From positions 1 to 64,000 of the forward strand of contig JASAMV010005338.1 of assembly GCA_030248065.1 (NCBI GenBank): a stretch of DNA of 64,000 nucleotides, written 5' to 3'. Made by a program: the position numbers and the translations under genes. The notes under the pieces are model-generated. The model ran no database searches and was not told the DNA's origin. It saw only the letters and a program-made list of their open reading frames with translations. Shown in pieces: positions 47,301-58,482 of this stretch (position 1 is the stretch's first letter; each line of letters opens with the position of its first letter). This DNA is from Rhynchonema sp. JSB1_4. Taxonomy: Eukaryota > Nematoda > Chromadorea > Monhysterida > Xyalidae.

Positions 47301-48742
47301 GACTACGCTTCTCTCATGACAAATAGTGTCCCGCTTCATTCAATATTTGATTAATTTGTTGCAGATGTTGCAAGTGAGCGGCTGTGATGTGCGCTTGAGT
47401 GCACTTGTAAATACGGACATGCGAATGGTGCTCAAAGTGGCGCTGACCAATGAACAGGTTTGATGACTCCGACTGACAGATATGCATGTTCACGAGCTTG
47501 TCTAGTCCCCAAATACATGTCCTTGTCTGCAGCTGGCTGTATCATTCCGTCCCGCCACCGTTGCGCTGTCGATTGTGTCTTGGCTGTGTGAACGACATCT
47601 GCGCGCTGATTGGTTGAATGTCGTCAATGGATTGCAGAACATCTGTCATGTTGGTCGTTCTGTTTGGCGTATCAGTCTTTATGGTGACCCACAGATACAG
47701 TGAAGCCCCTCTGACCGACATTTTGGTCCCCAGTTTGTCGTTAGCCCTCTTAGTGCATATTCTATAGTGACCGAAAAGGAGGAGTCTGGATTCGGATTAA
47801 GACAGGGCAACATGGGCCCAAGTGCTCGTAGGGTGCAACCACCCCTGGTTTCAAGAATTGTTCCTAAGACGCTGTTGTCGACCGTATGTCCGAATTTTGA
47901 CTAATTGACACCTTCTTATGTTTGTCTGATGTGCGTAACGTACTGCTACCGCATCAGGTATTGGTCGCACAATGACTTTATAAGAATTGGTCAAATTTTT
48001 TTCCTGAATCGCAAAGCAGGCTAGTGACGGGGCAATGACGTTGCGTTGCGCGATCACACAGAAAACACGTAGTAAAGAGAATGTTTCAGACCTGCGGCAA
48101 CGTGGTTGCTCTGCTAGATTATTTGCAGCTGAAAATGTTTTGTGAGAATCACAAGTGGCACAGTAGTTAAGAGTGACTGAACGTGAAAATCAGGATTGAT
48201 TTTGATGAATTCTTATATGGTCATTGTGCGACCAATATGTATGTGACGTTGCCGGGAAGACAAAATACACTTTTTTTGTTGATTTACCTTCATGATCATT
48301 GACAACGTGCTGGATGCACACGCCTAGCTATACAAACCTCTGAACATCCAATGACTTGCAGATCGATCGTAGTTCCCTGATCGCGTGTCGTGAGCGATTG
48401 TCGCATGCGGTGGATGTGTGTCGCTACTCGATATCGCATCGTGTCAGGACCGAAAACGACCATCGTTTGTGCATCAGCGGCGTGCTGCCGAAATTGAAAC
48501 GCAACAATCGAAAACGACAACGACTCTGGTCGAAAGGTCGGTCCGGTGCCGGGTGCGAACCCGTGTGTCACCATACGAGCGTGCCACCGTGTAACCCACT
48601 GAGCTACGTACACCACTAAATATCGGTTGATGTTTCAGGCAGCTCAACAACGTGCTGTCATCGTCGACGGTCCAACAGCAAACCACTGGCGTGCTTGAAT
48701 GACGAGGAAATCGGCCTCGCACTCCGGGTGCTCTATGGGTGA
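44367..48742 (+). CDS. Cyclin I/G-type cyclin (7 exons) with a gene nested in intron 3
   Basis: Exons: 44367-44510, 44588-44742, 44887-45091, 47365-47457, 47533-47649, 48362-48536, 48639-48742; 330 residues, phases consistent. The cyclin box spans exons 2-3: MCEMADHLGY, YYECMALSCLYLAAKVCEEL, then the helix ending RALLTTLNWDLNLPT and RFLHA. The second fold includes LAVSFRPATVALSIVSWL, DWLNVVNGLQNIC and SSLIACRERLSHAV, which match the cyclin I/G layout (RPxxxALA, DWL, CRExxxHHL). Members bind CDKs or PP2A and act in cell-cycle exit or stress responses; the partner here is unknown. The exon 2 acceptor could also lie 39 nt earlier. Intron 3 (2.27 kb) holds a complete secreted-protein gene. Intron 6 is only 102 bp and is mostly antisense tRNA-like sequence. 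A TTTCTTTCAG at about 44275-44284 may be a 5' UTR or spliced-leader acceptor. Confidence 0.85.
45582..47062 (+). CDS. Secreted MIG-18-like multi-module protein, nested in the cyclin intron (5 exons)
   Basis: Exons: 45582-45648, 45740-45853, 46105-46221, 46419-46520, 46728-47062; 244 residues, all introns in phase 1. The signal peptide is YRLTLILLMVASPLCVTQ. Four repeated modules follow, each beginning with a Cys and containing a W or F-x-C pair: DWYGQCKREGSSW...WSYMCKR; GCISSDRAG...GFWYKCER; RCEVDGMFYHLDD...FDWVCLR; GCYVPRPDAG...RHNCRR. This is the pattern of nematode MIG-18/MIG-6-type fibronectin-I-like repeats in extracellular matrix proteins that guide gonadal distal tip cells. One-exon-per-module structure with uniform phase 1 indicates duplication by exon shuffling. 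A proline/glutamine-rich tail follows. The whole gene lies within one cyclin intron, same strand. Confidence 0.8.
47692..47790 (+). mobile_element. pogo/Tigger-like terminal repeat remnant
   Basis: ACAGTGAAGCCCCTCTGACCG, followed by CATTTTGGTCC, resembles the CAGTGAAACCTCT termini of pogo/Tigger elements. A partial inverse (CTATAGTGACCGAAAAGGAG) lies 70 bp on. In cyclin intron 5. Confidence 0.45.
47958..48237 (-). mobile_element. ATTGGTCGCAC MITE family, copy 2 (cyclin intron 5)
   Basis: Termini GTATTGGTCGCACAATGAC and GTCATTGTGCGACCAATA. The interior is the reverse complement of copy 1 at 39029-39306. Well-preserved inverted repeats of about 30 bp. Confidence 0.8.
48543..48616 (-). repeat. 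tRNA-like sequence inside the last cyclin intron
   Basis: The minus strand reads GTGTACGTAGCTCAGTGGGT (A box) and, 40 nt on, GGGTTCGCACCCGG (B box). The D stem and acceptor stem do not pair fully, so a functional tRNA is unlikely. It fills about 74 of the 102 bp of the intron 48537-48638. Confidence 0.65.
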
Positions 48743-49521
48743 TGGATGAAATCCTGCAAGTCGTATGCGAATGCGCTAATCTGAGAGACGAGCAATATTG
48801 AGTACGGCGAGTGTCATGTGCAACAGCACCTGTAACTTTCCTTCGGTTCATCTGCAGTGACAGTGCATGCGCCGTTATCAGTTTTGAGCAAACATCGCGT
48901 ATATACGTCGTCTCGTTTCTGGACTTTCAACTTTGTCAATCACATGTCATTATCCATCATTTTTTGTCTGAAGTGCTTCATAGTCATTGTTAACATCAGG
49001 AAACGAAAACATGACATAACAAAGTGTATGCGTTCAAACATTGAAATGGAGATACCGTTACAATGGGTTACAGACGGCTTTATATTTTCAGTTTTATTTC
49101 GTTTTTGCATAATCATTGCTTTCCATGTTTGTCTTGCCCCCTCGGCAGAGGGTTGAAGTTTATGAAGGATCCTTTCCTTGTGCTGTTACTTACAGATTTT
49201 CAATGCTTGGATCAAATAAATTTCTTGTTGTTCCAACTATGTCATTCCTAGGATAATTTTTGAAGAAAGAAACGATCGACCGTAGCGTTGTTGTTGCTAG
49301 CTCCGTTAATTTTTATTCTTGTTCGTTGCTACAAAAGAGATGGAATGAAACAGAAAAACCGAAGATCATTGTGTCAACATCAACACAGCACGCAACCAAC
49401 GCACCCATAGGAAGTAGTGAGTGAATATTCTTTCGAATTCGAGTGAGATCAGGGCCAAAGAATGCCATAGCAGTCGAGCAGTCATGAATGCATAGTGAGT
49501 GGGCTTCACACAATTATCGAC
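48743..49521. other. Convergent intergenic region, cyclin (+) and PRIM1 (-)
   Basis: Holds both 3' flanks. A 99-codon hydrophobic frame (48857-49156, +) lacks support. Confidence 0.4.
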
Positions 49522-52500
49522 TTAAATATTGATCGGTGCAACGTTTTCATCGTCATCTGACGGCGTTGAAATCAAATGCGTCACAAACTGTTCGAAGACG
49601 TCAACGTATTCAGCCAGTGATGTTCGCTTGTAATCTGTAATTGTGACAACAGTCATGATTGCTGTGCGCAGTTTGGGTTTGGTCAGACCCAAAGTCTGCC
49701 CTCCATACGGTGACGACAGTATTGGATTGGGATGAGAACATGAGAAGATGATTTTCGGCCATCACACTATGCAGAATATTGGTCGGCGTCCAGACACAAC
49801 GCCAACGACAAATTGGCTTCCAAACTGTCGGTCAGGAGGGCATACAAGGAAGGATCACAGGGACGTCAAACGTAAACGCTAAAAGTAGACAACACAACAC
49901 ACTCACCGAGTTGTTTACGATTGGCCGGTGGCGCGTCATCGGAGACTTTCATTTCGCTCAGCTCACGATTCAAATGACTGAAACGCAAGATAGTTCATGT
50001 CTCTGCTTATATCAGAGTGGTCAACTCACATTCACTGGGTGGAGTCGTTAAAGGGGCTCCGCCATATATACGCGACCGAAACCAATCTTAATGAAACTTG
50101 GCACCGTAAGTGGGCTTGGTCCAAAACACTCACGGCCAAGAAAATTTTCCCCATATCAGCTCCCTGTCTGAGCCAGGAGGGCCAAAAGGTAAAAAATCTT
50201 GACCCTACCTCAGCACCTTGAAATTAAAATATCGATCTGTTTCGCGTATTCTTTGTGTGCAGTTTGTTCACAAATTTTTCATAAACGCCTTGGGTCTAAT
50301 TTAGAACCATATTCACTTTTTGGCACTACCACAGCTCGCGCTATTTTGCCAAAACCACGGAAATTTTCGAAATAAAATTTTCCGTTGTATTTTCCGGTCA
50401 CATAGAAAGCACACAGAGTTTGTAAAGTAGGCAAGAAAGCCCGTATATCATGCTATTCACGCGATCAATGACTAATTTTACACCGCTGATAAGTTTCGAC
50501 AAAAGCTCGCTCAACTGTGGTGAGCCTCAACTTTTTTGCCATTTTCTGTGGATCCCAAGCACACTTCTATCTCATATTTTCCTATTTTAGTAACAATGTA
50601 CCGAGGTGATATATGGCACGCTAGATAGTAAAAATATAATTGTTGTTAATTATGTGCAAATCTAGGTTGGTCCAGCTGCATCCTTGGAGGTACGAGCAAT
50701 AAATGAATTTTACACAAAATTCGTAATTTTAGCAAATTTTCACTTCCGTCATATTTTTCCTTCTCATCGGGTGGTTTCTTTTCTCCTCCCACGTTATTTT
50801 TTTTCGTCATTCATTATACTCTCGTATCTCCTTGGGTCATGAATTTACACAAAATTCGTAATTTTAGCAAATTTTCACTTCCGTCATATTTTTAGCCTAT
50901 CTACAGTTGGGTAGGAATTGTGGCTTTTGCTGTCCGATGAAGCCCAAACGTTATTGTTGTTTATCGATCAAAATTCAAAATTATAGCTCTAACGTATCTT
51001 GAGAAAAATTGTGTTAATTGAGGTCCATGCGTTGGACTTGGAACTACAACCGGGCTTACAACAGGACCAGCGTCTGCGGTGCCTTCACTTAACATGATTT
51101 TTCTCAGGATACGTTAGAACCAGAATTTTGGATTTTGTTCGATAAACAACAACAACGTTGGGGCTTCATCGGACAGCAAAGGCCACAAATCCGTCACAAA
51201 TGTAGGTAGGCTAAAAATATGACGGAAGCGAAAATTTGCTAAAATTATGAATTTTGTGTAAAACTCATTTATTGCTCGTACCTCCAAGGATGCAGCTGGA
51301 CCAACCTAGATTTGCACATAATTAACAACAATTATATTTTCACTATCTAGCGTGCCATATATAACCTCGGTACATTGTTACTAAAATAGGAAAATATGAG
51401 ATAGAAGTGTGCTCGGGATCCACAGAAAATGGCAAAAAAGTTGAGGTTCACCACAGTTGAGCGAGCTTTTGTCGAAACTTATCAGCGGTGGAAAATTAGT
51501 CATTGATCGCCTGAATAGCATGATATACGGGCTTTCTTGCGTACTTCATATAAAAACTCTGTGTGCTTTCTATGTGACCGGAAAATACAACGGAAATTTT
51601 TTTTTCGAAAATTTCCGTGGTTTTGGCAAAATAGCGCGAGCTGTGGTAGTGCCAAAAAAGTGAATATGGTTCTAAATTAGACCCAAGGCGTTTATGAAAA
51701 ATTTGTGAACAAACTGCACACAAAGAATACGCGAAACAGATCGATATTTTAATTTTAAGGTGCTGAGGTAAGGTCAAAATTTTTACGTTTTAGCCCTCCT
51801 GGCTCAGACAGGGAGCTGATATGGGAAAAAATTTTCTTGGCCGTGAGTGTTTTGGACCAAGCCCACTTACGGTGCCAAGTCTCATTGAGATTGGTTTCGG
51901 TCGCATATATATGGCGGAGACCCTTTAACTCACCCCGAATGCCATGTATTATTTCTCTCACCCACACGGGGCTGTTGCGTGTTGACGAAGTGGTTTTATT
52001 TTTACTACTATATCAAGTCTGACAGGGCCCATTGTTTAAATCAGGCACTTGCAATTTGCGAGAAAAATTTCAGCTTGTCAAGTGAATTTTTCGTTACAAT
52101 TCTGGCACATATTTTTCTTGACGTTTTCTGGTTTTGTAAGTACCAAATTTCAAAAATAAACCCAGCGTATGGTAGAATAGAAGTATAGTCCGTCCACCAG
52201 CTCATGACACTTTGTGTTGCTGCTGGCCGACTTGTTCCCTTCCTCCACGTTCTAATGAAAGAGAAATTGAATTTCCGAAAAAAATTATTTTTGCTTCTAA
52301 ATTGCTGTCTTTATGAAATCGACGTGTTTTATAGATTTTAATACACTTTAATTTTATATGTTCGAATTCAATCGTTTTTCGACACATTTTATTATTTTTT
52401 TAGTTTTTTGCAAAATCGCTCACACTCAATTTCTCTTTCACTAGAACGTGGAGGAAGGGACCAAACCAGCCAGACGCAACACAAAGTGCCATGAGCTGGT

Positions 52501-55500
52501 GGACGGACTATACTTTTGATACTTCATCACTTCGAGCACAATCACGAGGAACGACTAACTCCAGTCTCGGCACTCCATCCGGATCGAATTTGTGCACCAG
52601 ACGTGTGTTGAGCGGCACCGAGATTTTACCTGTAATGCGGAAATTTACGTTTTCTTCTTATAATACAAGCGAAATTTGAACAGAATGAGAACGAACCGGT
52701 TTTCGGATGAACGCAGAAAGGACTCTTCAGCAGATGATTGATGCCTTTGCTGACGTTCACGTCCAGTCGAGGGTAGCTGTATTGTAGCACAAATTCGTGG
52801 AAAAACCATTTGGTCGTCTGCTTCTGCGCAAACTGAAATCAAGCTGACATTTTGTGGATTCAGCAAACAATGACGTCGAATTACAACAGTTCTTTATTAA
52901 GGTACATAAAAACACGACAACAGATTCATGTGCCAAAAATGGCCCTAAAATCGCAACACGACCGCACCCGGGCACGAGTCTTGTCGTAGAAATTCCGTGT
53001 TTTTTCGTTCATATCATCTGGCCACGAGTCTTTGTCGAACGTGTGTTTCAAGAACTGATACCGTGCTGCCTCTGTGCCCAATGTGGTCAGCGTTGTCGCG
53101 AGCTCATCACGCAGCCCTACAAGTTCAAAAAAACGCAGTGGCATGGTAACATAACTGGATTCACTTATATTTGCGTCTCCTGAAAAATATGGTTCATATA
53201 AAGGGTTGTTTTCGTGGGATAGGAGCTTTTGGAAACGTTTATCAGAAAAATGGCATTCTCCAGGTGTCCTCATCGCGCCTCAAAAATATGCAGCAGATTT
53301 TTACAGTGCCGACCTTCGTCCGGGTACAACTTCAACACGTTAGCGATTGAGTCGGCATCAGACAACCAGCCCTGTTCGACGCACAACAGACTGAATACAT
53401 CGCACGAATGTTTGTCGTGTTGACCGATGGCGATGCGGTAGGCGCGCAGTGATGTTGGATCGCCGGTGGGGAAATGATCGGACAAATTCACTTTTTTCGT
53501 CACATTGTCGCCGCCCTGTGATCGCATAATTAATAGCCGAGAATTTAGCAAGCAAAGAAAAATTCCCTGTAGTAGAAACGTCAGCCGATCGTTCTTATTC
53601 TCACCGAAACGATGGTCAAATACTTTGCGATTTCGGCCCGTTGTCGATTGTCGAGTGTGCGAGCGCGCGCATCGGCCACCCAGCAATGCACACCACGACG
53701 ACCGGAGAACAGCCAGAGACGGTGATCGAAGTACAGGTCATCTGCATCAAGTTGATGTTCTTTAAGACGAAAATGTCTGTCGATATTCGAAAGAAAAAAC
53801 TGACCGGATACGGCTAAGTCCAACACGTGCACAGCGATGACCATGAAACGCCAGCACTTGGCACAAATGCCACCGCCTCTGAAATGCATTTGGACATTTG
53901 TCTTAATCTCAGGGCTCGTCATCGTACTTGCATACAGAATGGTAGATGTTCTCAGTAGTGACTGCAAGTGGGCGGCCCCGATCACGTCACTGTGAAGAGG
54001 TTAGACTGTAACACTGTGGTGGCTGAGGATTCCTGAGGGGTATCTACACATGTATGTTGAGTCGTCGCCGTCGGGAGGAGGGGAGAAGGGCATCTATGTA
54101 TCGGGAGCCGACTCAGTAGATTTGTGCTTTTCAAATGCAAACTGGGTGTTTTTCGACCTCGGAACCTGGTAAAATTGCACGCCTCTTAATATTCTGGAGG
54201 AGTAATTCGAGTAGCACCTGACGGTATCTCGAGTAACTCCTGGGTTATCTTGCTTGGGTTAATTGGCCTGCCACTGCACTGGCCTGCAACTACAAGCTTT
54301 TTCACAAGGCAACAAACTTGCAACATGTGCGCGTGTCATCGTAGTCCGTCAAATCGATATCAAATACGAGCTCACGTTCGACCGGTTTGAAACTGGGCAA
54401 CTTCTTGTGATCCTTCGGCTGCAGCAAGCGACTAATATCATGATTTTTTAAACTAGCTGTATTAAGTTACAAAATTCTTGACAAGGACAGAGAGGGGATG
54501 GCGCTCGAACTCACAGTATTATTGAACACCGCTCCAACGTCAATTTTATATGGTACGGTATTTTGAATGTCCCTTTCCAAGTCCAACGGATCGGCATACG
54601 AACGATAGCGCAGATACACGTCCTCAGCCAGAATGAAGGCGAATTCGCGGTTTGAAAAGCACAACGACGGCTCTGTGAAGGGAAGGCAGTGAACATTACA
54701 GAACATGCAGGGATCGGGTTCGGGGCAGAAAAAGTAGGTGTCGGTACTGGGGATCGGTATCGGGGGGGGGGAGTATGCCGATACCCGATACTATACTTGC
54801 GTATTTTTCCGCAAAATATATTTTTGGAAAAAAAACCGTTTTTTTCCGAAAAAAAAACCGTTTTTTTCCAAATATTTTTCCAGTACTTAAGGATACCCAT
54901 GGTCCAAAAACGCCTATTTTGGAGAAAATTTCGTCAGGAAATGGCCTGAAACAGTCTAAAAATGCACTTGGAGATTAAAAAGTGCTCATTATGAACTGTT
55001 TAGTACCGATTTACATTGGTTTTAACAACATCCTCTCGCAACCTTGGAAAATATCTCGGAAATTTTTGGAAAAAGACCGTTTTTTTCCAAAAGTTGCCAC
55101 TTGGAAAAATTTCCGGAAAAATAAAAACGTATTTTTCCGGGCCTCGGAAAAAAACGGTTTTTTTTCGGTTTTTTTCCGAAAAAAACGGTTTTTTTCGGCC
55201 CGCAAGTATACCCGATACTTGGAAAATAACCCGTTAGTGCCAGAATACCAGTAGAAACACCGCTATTATAGCAAAACTGAGATTTTCGGCAAAAGTAGCG
55301 CGGGATTTTTGAGATGGCCATTGAGTACTGCGCGCAACAATTTATTTCATAAAGATCTTGCACTATTATTGTGTCATACAACACGAAAATAGCTCCCACG
55401 AACATTTTAAAAAAAATTTCTGTTCGCAAAACAATGAATATCTGCAGAGTTGATTTTGAGAACTAGTTTTTAATCGCGAAAAGTGTAATAACCGATACCA

Positions 55501-56577
55501 TGGATTGGTAAAACATTACGATACCCGATACTTTTTGGGTGCCGATCGATACCTTCCGATCCCTAGTCGGTACCATCGGTACCGACCAGACCTGCACGGG
55601 GCCAATCTTCGAATCCGTCATAAATTTGAGTACGGCACAAAATTATGGGGCTTCAGTATTTTCCTCAAAGAAACCCGACGTATCCGCCGAATTTCCGTTA
55701 TCGGATTTTGGAAACGAAGTTTTTACGTATCGAACATATGCGTGTGCAGGTCTGGCACTGACACTACTAACTTCGGTGTCGGTGGCCAAAAGTATCGCTT
55801 TTTTTCAGGCGCCGGTACTGTGTGTGGCTTTTGAGCCCCAAAATTTGTCCCAAGGCTGAAAAAACTTTTCGTTTTCAACTGCAAAAGATCGAAGTTTTTG
55901 CACGCAACCGTGCAGATTTTGCATGTCCTCAAACCCAACACTGAAAGCGCATTGGAAAAAACGGAATTTTGCGCTGAAATTGCAAGTTATTGGTCGCGTC
56001 GGTGCTTGCCAAGAAAACGTCGGTGCGTGTCGGTGTCGGTCGGTCCCCATGACCGACGCCGATCTCTACAGGGTTTATTTATCAAAAAACGCCACCTGGT
56101 TCAAAACGCAAGTAGCGATCTCAAAATTGAAGTGGCGACTTCGGAACCGAATTTCTTATTTTGGACCTAAAACCACAAATTGTGTACGTCAGTGAGACAA
56201 ATTGACGAAGTGCTCAACCTTGTCACATTATGCAACTGAATTGAAGATAATCGCCACGTTGCCCGAACGAAAATCAAGTAGCCATCTGGTAATCTCGTGG
56301 CGAAATCCCTACTGAGATGGCTATTAAAACACTGCATACCTAACCTACGTGTATGGAAGCCCCAAGGTTACTTATGAACAAGACGAGTCACATATAAACA
56401 AACGCCACCTTCGCTTCACCAACTTTTATTGTAACACAACCACTTTGTGAAGAGTTTGTACGGAAACAAACGCTTGTAGTACATGGGCAGCAACGTCGGC
56501 AACAAGTTCGGATCCCATTCGTCCTTTTCCTTTACCTTTTCGAGCTCTTCTTTTAACTTTGTCAGGGTTGCTGTCAT
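49522..56577 (-). CDS. PRIM1: DNA primase small (catalytic) subunit (11 exons, complete)
   Basis: Exons (minus): 56577-56424, 54672-54515, 54418-54318, 53878-53805, 53741-53605, 53515-53314, 53179-52968, 52832-52697, 52629-52560, 49977-49907, 49634-49522; about 475 residues against 420 in human. It makes RNA primers in the polymerase alpha-primase complex. Seen: [16 protein letters not shown] at the N-terminus; [15 protein letters not shown]; catalytic [13 protein letters not shown] (Asp124, Asp126); zinc site with CC then ICAKCW (136-146); [15 protein letters not shown] (nucleotide-binding, 170-184); [20 protein letters not shown] then VHPKT; and the C-terminal [13 protein letters not shown]. 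Exon 7 could begin 78 nt earlier, but the acceptor TTTTTCAG at 53180 is stronger and gives a better length. Intron 9 (2.6 kb) contains a mariner-type MITE and a 1.87-kb palindrome; intron 1 carries another repeat cluster. Confidence 0.93.
50052..51924. mobile_element. Giant palindromic piggyBac-like foldback in PRIM1 intron 9
   Basis: The arms, about 0.85-0.95 kb each, mirror one another almost completely: the left starts AGGGGCTCCGCCATATATAC and the right ends TATATATGGCGGAGACCCT. The centre lies near 51.02-51.09 kb. It is flanked by TTAA on both sides (50048-50051 and 51925-51928), the piggyBac target duplication. No transposase frame is present. The left arm has about 130 bp of extra sequence with a duplicated 50-bp block (50708-50758 and 50844-50894). 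Identification as piggyBac rests on TTAA and is inference. Confidence 0.85.
52186..52510. mobile_element. Mariner-type MITE (TAGTCCGTCC family), copy 2
   Basis: Termini TAGTCCGTCCACCAGCTCAT and ATGAGCTGGTGGACGGACTA are exact complements, with about 75-90 bp of imperfect arms. Flanked by TA (52184-52185, 52511-52512). It sits about 50 bp inside PRIM1 intron 9 from the exon at 52560. Confidence 0.88.
54708..55575. repeat. Repeat cluster with GGATCGGTATCGG ends and a GGAAAAAAACCG core
   Basis: The left edge has CAGGGATCGG and GGTGTCGGTACTGGGGATCG; the right edge has CGATACC, CCGATCCCTA and GGTACC in inverse order. Inside, a smaller foldback (about 54790-55215) has ATACTTGCG/CGCAAGTAT ends and repeated TTTTTTCCGAAAAAAA palindromes. 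Probably one MITE inside another, in PRIM1 intron 1. No clean target duplication. Confidence 0.55.
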
Positions 56578-57046
56578 TTTACAATTGCCGCACGTGCTGT
56601 GCCGACGTGTCGCGTCACCTGCTGGTTCACGGGTCAATGAAAAACTTCAAACCAGAGGTCGCAATCGGGCCGGACCAAATCTCCGGCCCAGCCCGTCCCG
56701 AGTTGCCCAAAGCTCAGCCGGCCCAAATTTTTACGATCTTGTTGCTCGTAGAAAACGGGGTGAGAACTGATTTATCCAGACCATGTGCCCACAAACCACA
56801 TAAGCTGTGACCTGCGATGCGAGTCAGTGATTAGGATCGGGCCGGGGGGATTTTTAACCTCTGCCAGTGGTGTAGCTACCCAGGCGGGGCGGCAACCTAC
56901 CGTACCACCAAAAATCTGGGGCGGCAACTTACCTACTGTACCGGCCGAGCTAGGGGGAACCAAATTTTTTTGGTCTAAATATTGATGAAAATGCACTCTA
57001 AAACCCTAATTTTGCGTGCAGCGCGCGATTTTCGCCTATTTGGACT

Positions 57047-57423
57047 CAAGTGTAGTTCCTGGGGGGGGGGAGGGGGCCCCCTAAGGTACACTAACCGCCG
57101 CGACCAAGGTACACTAGTACACTAACCGCCGCGCCAGGTACACTAACCGCCTCAATTTTTGCCTAAAATAGGCAATTTTAGGCCTAAAATGGCCATTTCT
57201 AGGCCTAAAATGGGTGATTTTTAGGTCGATGTTGTCAAAAGTCGCCAAAATACCCTTTTTATGGAGAATTTTTTCCAAAAAGGGCCAAAAATCGGTCAAA
57301 TTTTCTACCTCAAAAAGTGACTTTTTCCTGAATTTGGGTCTTCCCCCCAGGGAGGTACACTAACCGCTGCACGGAAAAAGGGGTAGGTACACTAACCGCC
57401 GCGCCGGACCAGGAACTACACTG
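57047..57423. mobile_element. Inner hAT-type MITE (CAGTGTAGTTCCTGG family), copy 2
   Basis: The left end CAAGTGTAGTTCCTGG (one extra base) pairs with the right end CCAGGAACTACACTG. The body repeats GGTACACTAACCGCC and carries TTTTAGGCCTAAAA palindromes. Flanks show no exact 8-bp duplication. Confidence 0.7.
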
Positions 57424-57558
57424 CGGAGTAAAAAATACCGATTTCACACCATTCTGAGCCAAAAATCGCACTTTACTGCACCAGCCGCCAGGCGGTGACC
57501 TTCCTACTGTACCAGGATAGGATGGAGCGTCAACCTACCTACCTACTGTACCTAGGGG

Positions 57559-57960
57559 CAGTGTAGTTCCTGGGGGGGAGGGGGTCCCCCCTCGGGTACG
57601 TCTGTTCCCCCTCCATGGTACGCCTGCCCCACTGTTCCCCCTCCGGGTACGTCTGCTCCCCCAATTTTTACCTAAAATAGGCAAATTTTGGCCTAAAATA
57701 GGCATTTTAGGCATAAAATGAGTGATTTTTTAGTTCAATGTCGTCAAAAATCGCCAAAATACCATTTTTTATTGAGATTTTTTTCCTAAAAGGGGCAAAA
57801 ATGAGCCAATTTTTCGACCTCAAAAAATGACTTTTCTCCAAATTTGGGTCCTCCCCCCCTTCCGGGTTCCTCCCCCCTTCCCCCCAGGCGGGTACGTCTG
57901 TTCCCCCTCCGAAAAAAAGGGGGTACCGCCTGTTCCCCCTCCGGACCAGGAACTACACTG
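57559..57960. mobile_element. Inner hAT-type MITE (CAGTGTAGTTCCTGG family), copy 3
   Basis: Perfect 15-bp termini CAGTGTAGTTCCTGG/CCAGGAACTACACTG, flanked by an exact 8-bp duplication CCTAGGGG (57551-57558 and 57961-57968). The body has GGTACGTCTGTTCCCCC repeats and the shared TTTTAGGC palindromes. Confidence 0.88.
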
Positions 57961-58482
57961 CCTAGGGGGCCCCCACCCCTCCCTGCCCCCCTACACCAGT
58001 GACTCTGCCTCGGGCCCGGCCCGGCCTGAATTGCTCAAATTTTAAGCCAAAGGCGCCTTTTTTGACCAAATATCTCCAAAAATTGCGCTTCCGCACAGTA
58101 TATCCACAGTTTTTTTGTGGGACCCGCAAATGGACCCGGTTGACAGAAACCGAATCACAAAAAGCATTTTACATGGTCGGCCTTTAAATCTAAACTAAAC
58201 TCACGTGGTCGAGACGTAGTTTCTCGCCATATTTCAACAAAATTCTCAGCCGTCGTTGACTGATCTCCTCAGTCACTGAGTTGCTGCTTTCAGGTAATCG
58301 TCGGTTTTGTTGTCGCCTGTTTTCATCTCGTGTCCCCCATTGATCACTGATTTTTCGCCTGTCGTTGCTGTTTTTGGTTGGTTTAAAATTTCTGTGGTAC
58401 GTTTTGTCGTTTGTTCATTCATGGTTATCATTGTGTTACGTACGCTCGTTTATTTTTCAGGTGTTTTCCGGATCTCGTTGTA

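Larger units (their letters stand above)
56865..58001. mobile_element. Middle-level hAT-like MITE
   Basis: CAGTGGTGTAG at the left and CTACACCAGTG at the right are inverse with one mismatch. Flanking CTCTGCC is present on both sides, matching 7 of 8 possible target bases. It contains two inner MITEs. Confidence 0.6.

Noticed and set aside
48543..48616. Functional intronic tRNA
   Set aside because: The D stem and most of the acceptor stem do not pair. Only the Pol III promoter boxes are recognisable.
53180..53257. Extra 78 nt at the start of PRIM1 exon 7
   Set aside because: The frame is open, but its acceptor (CCTGGAG) is weak, the residues do not fit primase, and TTTTTCAG at 53180 keeps the phase and improves the length.
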